In this document: in pieces, positions 62,216-64,000 of the stretch | Layout: every line of letters starts with the position of its first letter | Position numbering within the stretch: the stretch's first letter is position 1 | NCBI RefSeq assembly: GCF_036226885.1 | Contig: NZ_CP109027.1 | Span: 3,472,001-3,536,000, forward strand | Direction: 5' to 3' | DNA length: 64,000 nt | From: Streptomyces sp. NBC_00663 | Lineage (GTDB): Bacteria; Actinomycetota; Actinomycetes; Streptomycetales; Streptomycetaceae | Made by a program: the position numbers and the translations under genes | Notes under the pieces: generated by a model | Database searches by the model: none | What the model saw: the letters and a program-made list of their open reading frames with translations, nothing else | Told to the model about the DNA's origin: nothing

Positions 62216-62340
62216 CACCGACCACTCATCGTGGGCGACCGCCGGCCGCAGAACCTGCCCGGCACCGCCGACGAGTACCCCAACTGGCAGCTGCCGGTGG
62301 CCGATCCGCAGGGGCGTGCCCTGACGGACCGGACGGACTC

Positions 62341-62370
62341 AACTTGCTGAAACTTTCTGCAAGTTCTTGC
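62341..62370 (-). promoter_or_regulatory. Second LacI/MalR-type operator (before PfkB gene)
   Basis: The minus strand reads GCAAGAACTTGCAGAAAGTT then TCAGCAAGTT, 25/30 identical to the motif at 48522-48551. It sits 65 bases before the PfkB start, where the gap lacks any gene. The remaining 62216-62434 region contains no other recognised feature. Confidence 0.65.
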
Positions 62371-62434
62371 CAGCCGTCGCGCACGGCTGCTTGACTCACC
62401 AACCCTTGGCCCCCAAGAGGAACGAGCCGACCCC

Positions 62435-63364
62435 ATGAGCACCGAGACCGAGACCGACGTCCTCGTCCTGGGCGGCGCGGGCGTGGACACCGTCGTCCAT
62501 GTCCCGGAGCTGCCGCTCCCGTACGCCGACAGCTACATGATCCGGCCGGGCATCGTGACCCGCGGCGGCCAGAGCGGCGACTTCTTCGCGCTCGGCACGC
62601 ACTCCCTGGGGCTGCGCACCCACCACATCGACCTGCTGGGCGACGACCCCGAGGGCGACCTGGTGCGGGCGCTGCACCGGGACCGGGGCATCGGCCTCAC
62701 CGAGGTGCCGTCCGCCGCGGGCACCAAGCGGGCGGTCAACCTGGTCGACCCGGACGGGCGGCGGCTGTCGCTGTACGACGACACCCGCAGCCAGGAGTCC
62801 GACCGGCTGCCCGAGGACACCCTGCGCACCCTGGCCGCGGGCAGCCGGCACGCGCATGTGGTGATCACCTACCCGTGCGCGTACGCCCTGCCGGTGCTGC
62901 GCGAGGCCGGGGTGACCATCTCGACGGACCTGCACAACTGGGACGGGGAGAACCCGTACCACGAGCCGTTCGCGCTCGGCGCCGACCTGGTCTTCCTGTC
63001 CACGACCGCGCTGGCCGACCCGGAGGCCACCATGCGGGACGTCGTCGCGCGCGGCCGGGCCCGGATCGTCGTCGCCACCGCCGGGGCCGAGGGCGCGTAT
63101 CTGCTGGTCGACGGCGAGATCACGCACGTGCCCGTGGTGGAGCCGCCGGCGCCCGTGGTCGACTCCAACGGCGCCGGCGACGCCTTCGCCGCCGCGTTCC
63201 TGCTGGGCTGGCTGGACGGCGCCGACCCACTGCGCTGCGCCCGGTACGGGGCGGTCGCCGGCGCCCACGCCTGCACGGTGCCGTCGACGCGGGCCGACGC
63301 GATCGGACGCGAGGAACTCCTCGCGCGGGTCGCCGAGTTGGACGCCGCCGGGGTGCAGGGGTGA
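62435..63364 (+). CDS. PfkB-family carbohydrate kinase (AcbK-like)
   Basis: Ribokinase-fold kinase of 309 aa: substrate site VLGGAGVDTVVHVPELP, GIVTRGGQSGDFFALG, and the ATP/catalytic motif DSNGAGDAFAAAFLLGWL near 250 (Asp base, anion hole GAGD). AcbK of the acarbose cluster is a kinase of this type. ATG 62435 is 65 nt behind the operator. Coupled by 4 nt to the GMC gene. Confidence 0.85.
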   Translation: MSTETETDVLVLGGAGVDTVVHVPELPLPYADSYMIRPGIVTRGGQSGDFFALGTHSLGLRTHHIDLLGDDPEGDLVRALHRDRGIGLTEVPSAAGTKRAVNLVDPDGRRLSLYDDTRSQESDRLPEDTLRTLAAGSRHAHVVITYPCAYALPVLREAGVTISTDLHNWDGENPYHEPFALGADLVFLSTTALADPEATMRDVVARGRARIVVATAGAEGAYLLVDGEITHVPVVEPPAPVVDSNGAGDAFAAAFLLGWLDGADPLRCARYGAVAGAHACTVPSTRADAIGREELLARVAELDAAGVQG

Positions 63365-64000
63365 CCGGGTTCCACCATGACGTCCTGGTCCTCGGCGGCG
63401 GGGTGGCGGGCTGTGTGCTCGCCGCCCGGCTGAGCGAGGACCCGGACCGCTCGGTCTGCCTGGTGGAGGCGGGCCCCGACCACGGCCCGGACCCCGCGTC
63501 CTGGCCGCGCACCCTGCGGGACGCCCGCGCCCTGCCCCGCGACCACGTCTGGGAGCGCGGGGTCGCGGTCCACCGGCTGCGCGCCCGCGTCCTGGGCGGC
63601 TCGTCCTGCGTCAACGGCTGCTGGCACACCTGGGGTTCGGACGCCGACCACGCGGAGTGGACCCGGGCCGGTGGTCCCCGCTGGTCGGCGGCGGGCATGG
63701 CCCCGTACCGGGACCGGGCCATGGGCCGGATGCGGCTGCGGGACGTGCCGGACGGGGAGTTCAGCGTCTGGGCCCGCGCGGCCCTGCAAGGCGCCGGCGA
63801 ACTCGGCTACGAGGCCGTCGACATGGGCGCTCCCGGCCCTCCCGGCCGTGGCACACCTCTCGTCAACGCGCTTGACGGGCTGCGCTGGAACGCCGCCTTC
63901 GGCTATCTCGGCCCGGCCCGCGACCGTGCCAACCTCACCGTCCTGGGTGACGCGAGCGCGGACCGGCTGGTGCTGCGCGGCGGCGCGGTGGTGGGCGCCG
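63361..64000 (+). CDS. GMC-family FAD oxidoreductase, partial
   Basis: Right-edge truncated (213 codons visible). FAD Rossmann motif VLVLGGGVAGCVLAARLSED at the start, then VEAGPDHG and RVLGGSSCVNGCWHTWG, the GMC fingerprint. Such enzymes oxidise primary alcohols to aldehydes; NeoQ-type members feed class III aminotransferases. GTG 63361 overlaps the PfkB stop by 4 nt. C-terminal half with the catalytic His pair lies outside. Confidence 0.85.
   Translation, partial: MTGFHHDVLVLGGGVAGCVLAARLSEDPDRSVCLVEAGPDHGPDPASWPRTLRDARALPRDHVWERGVAVHRLRARVLGGSSCVNGCWHTWGSDADHAEWTRAGGPRWSAAGMAPYRDRAMGRMRLRDVPDGEFSVWARAALQGAGELGYEAVDMGAPGPPGRGTPLVNALDGLRWNAAFGYLGPARDRANLTVLGDASADRLVLRGGAVVGA

Noticed and set aside
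1..64000. CRISPR arrays, insertion sequences, tRNA or rRNA genes
   Set aside because: No spaced repeats, transposase motifs, or cloverleaf/ribosomal sequences were seen on either strand.

Overview
The window is high-GC DNA with GTG/ATG starts, frequent 4-nt stop/start overlaps, secreted chitinase and carboxypeptidase genes, XRE/DUF397 and DUF4232 families, mycothiol-type DinB proteins and a rare TTA codon. All of this points to a Streptomyces chromosome. Family assignments come from reading motifs and from memory; no database search was run.

Layout. 1-3 kb: a minus-strand operon of a DUF4388-like protein and two roadblock/LC7 proteins. 2-4 kb: oxyR divergent from ahpC-ahpD (peroxide defence). 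4-9 kb: AI-2E-type exporter, secreted lytic transglycosylase behind a long leader able to fold in alternative ways, PIN-PhoH ATPase, cis-prenyltransferase. 9-10 kb: about 0.9 kb of non-coding DNA with an orphan minus-strand terminator and short repeats. 10-14 kb: winged-helix protein, methyltransferase, DinB, GNAT and LLM oxidoreductase. 14-19 kb: a T7SS-like (WXG100) effector region with a secreted protein and a lipoprotein upstream. 19-23.5 kb: small accessory genes including an XRE/DUF397 pair and an RsbW-like ATPase. 23.5-37 kb: a minus-strand Tad/Flp pilus locus with its own histidine kinase and response regulator, a lipoprotein, an OmpA-type protein and, at its 3' end, a decayed PrsW-like/toxin gene with an intact candidate immunity gene. 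37-39 kb: GH18 chitinase with two DasR-type repeats. 39-43 kb: a probable rifamycin-resistance operon, RAE - rgt-like glycosyltransferase - HelR-like RNA polymerase helicase. 43-48.5 kb: SigE-family sigma factor with a membrane-anchored partner, an unusual Nramp-like transporter, an M14 carboxypeptidase and PH-like proteins.

48.6-64 kb (cut by the right edge): a plus-strand biosynthetic cluster that starts with a sedoheptulose-7-phosphate-cyclase-type enzyme. It continues with cupin, class III aminotransferase, one ABC ATPase plus two permeases, maltokinase-like kinase, GT5 starch-synthase-like enzyme, GlgC-like nucleotidyltransferase, ROK kinase, RmlD-like reductase, NUDIX, HAD phosphatase, PfkB kinase and a GMC oxidoreductase. 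This gene set strongly resembles the core of acarbose/validamycin-type C7-cyclitol (pseudo-oligosaccharide) clusters. The dTDP-sugar genes and amylases of acarbose are absent here, and a GMC oxidase/class III aminotransferase pair of the aminoglycoside type is added. Two transcription units of the cluster are each preceded by the same 30-bp TTGCAAG-rich motif (25/30 identical, opposite orientation), which looks like a LacI/MalR-family operator. I consider this cluster the main candidate for an undescribed system, followed by the RAE-rgt-helR operon.
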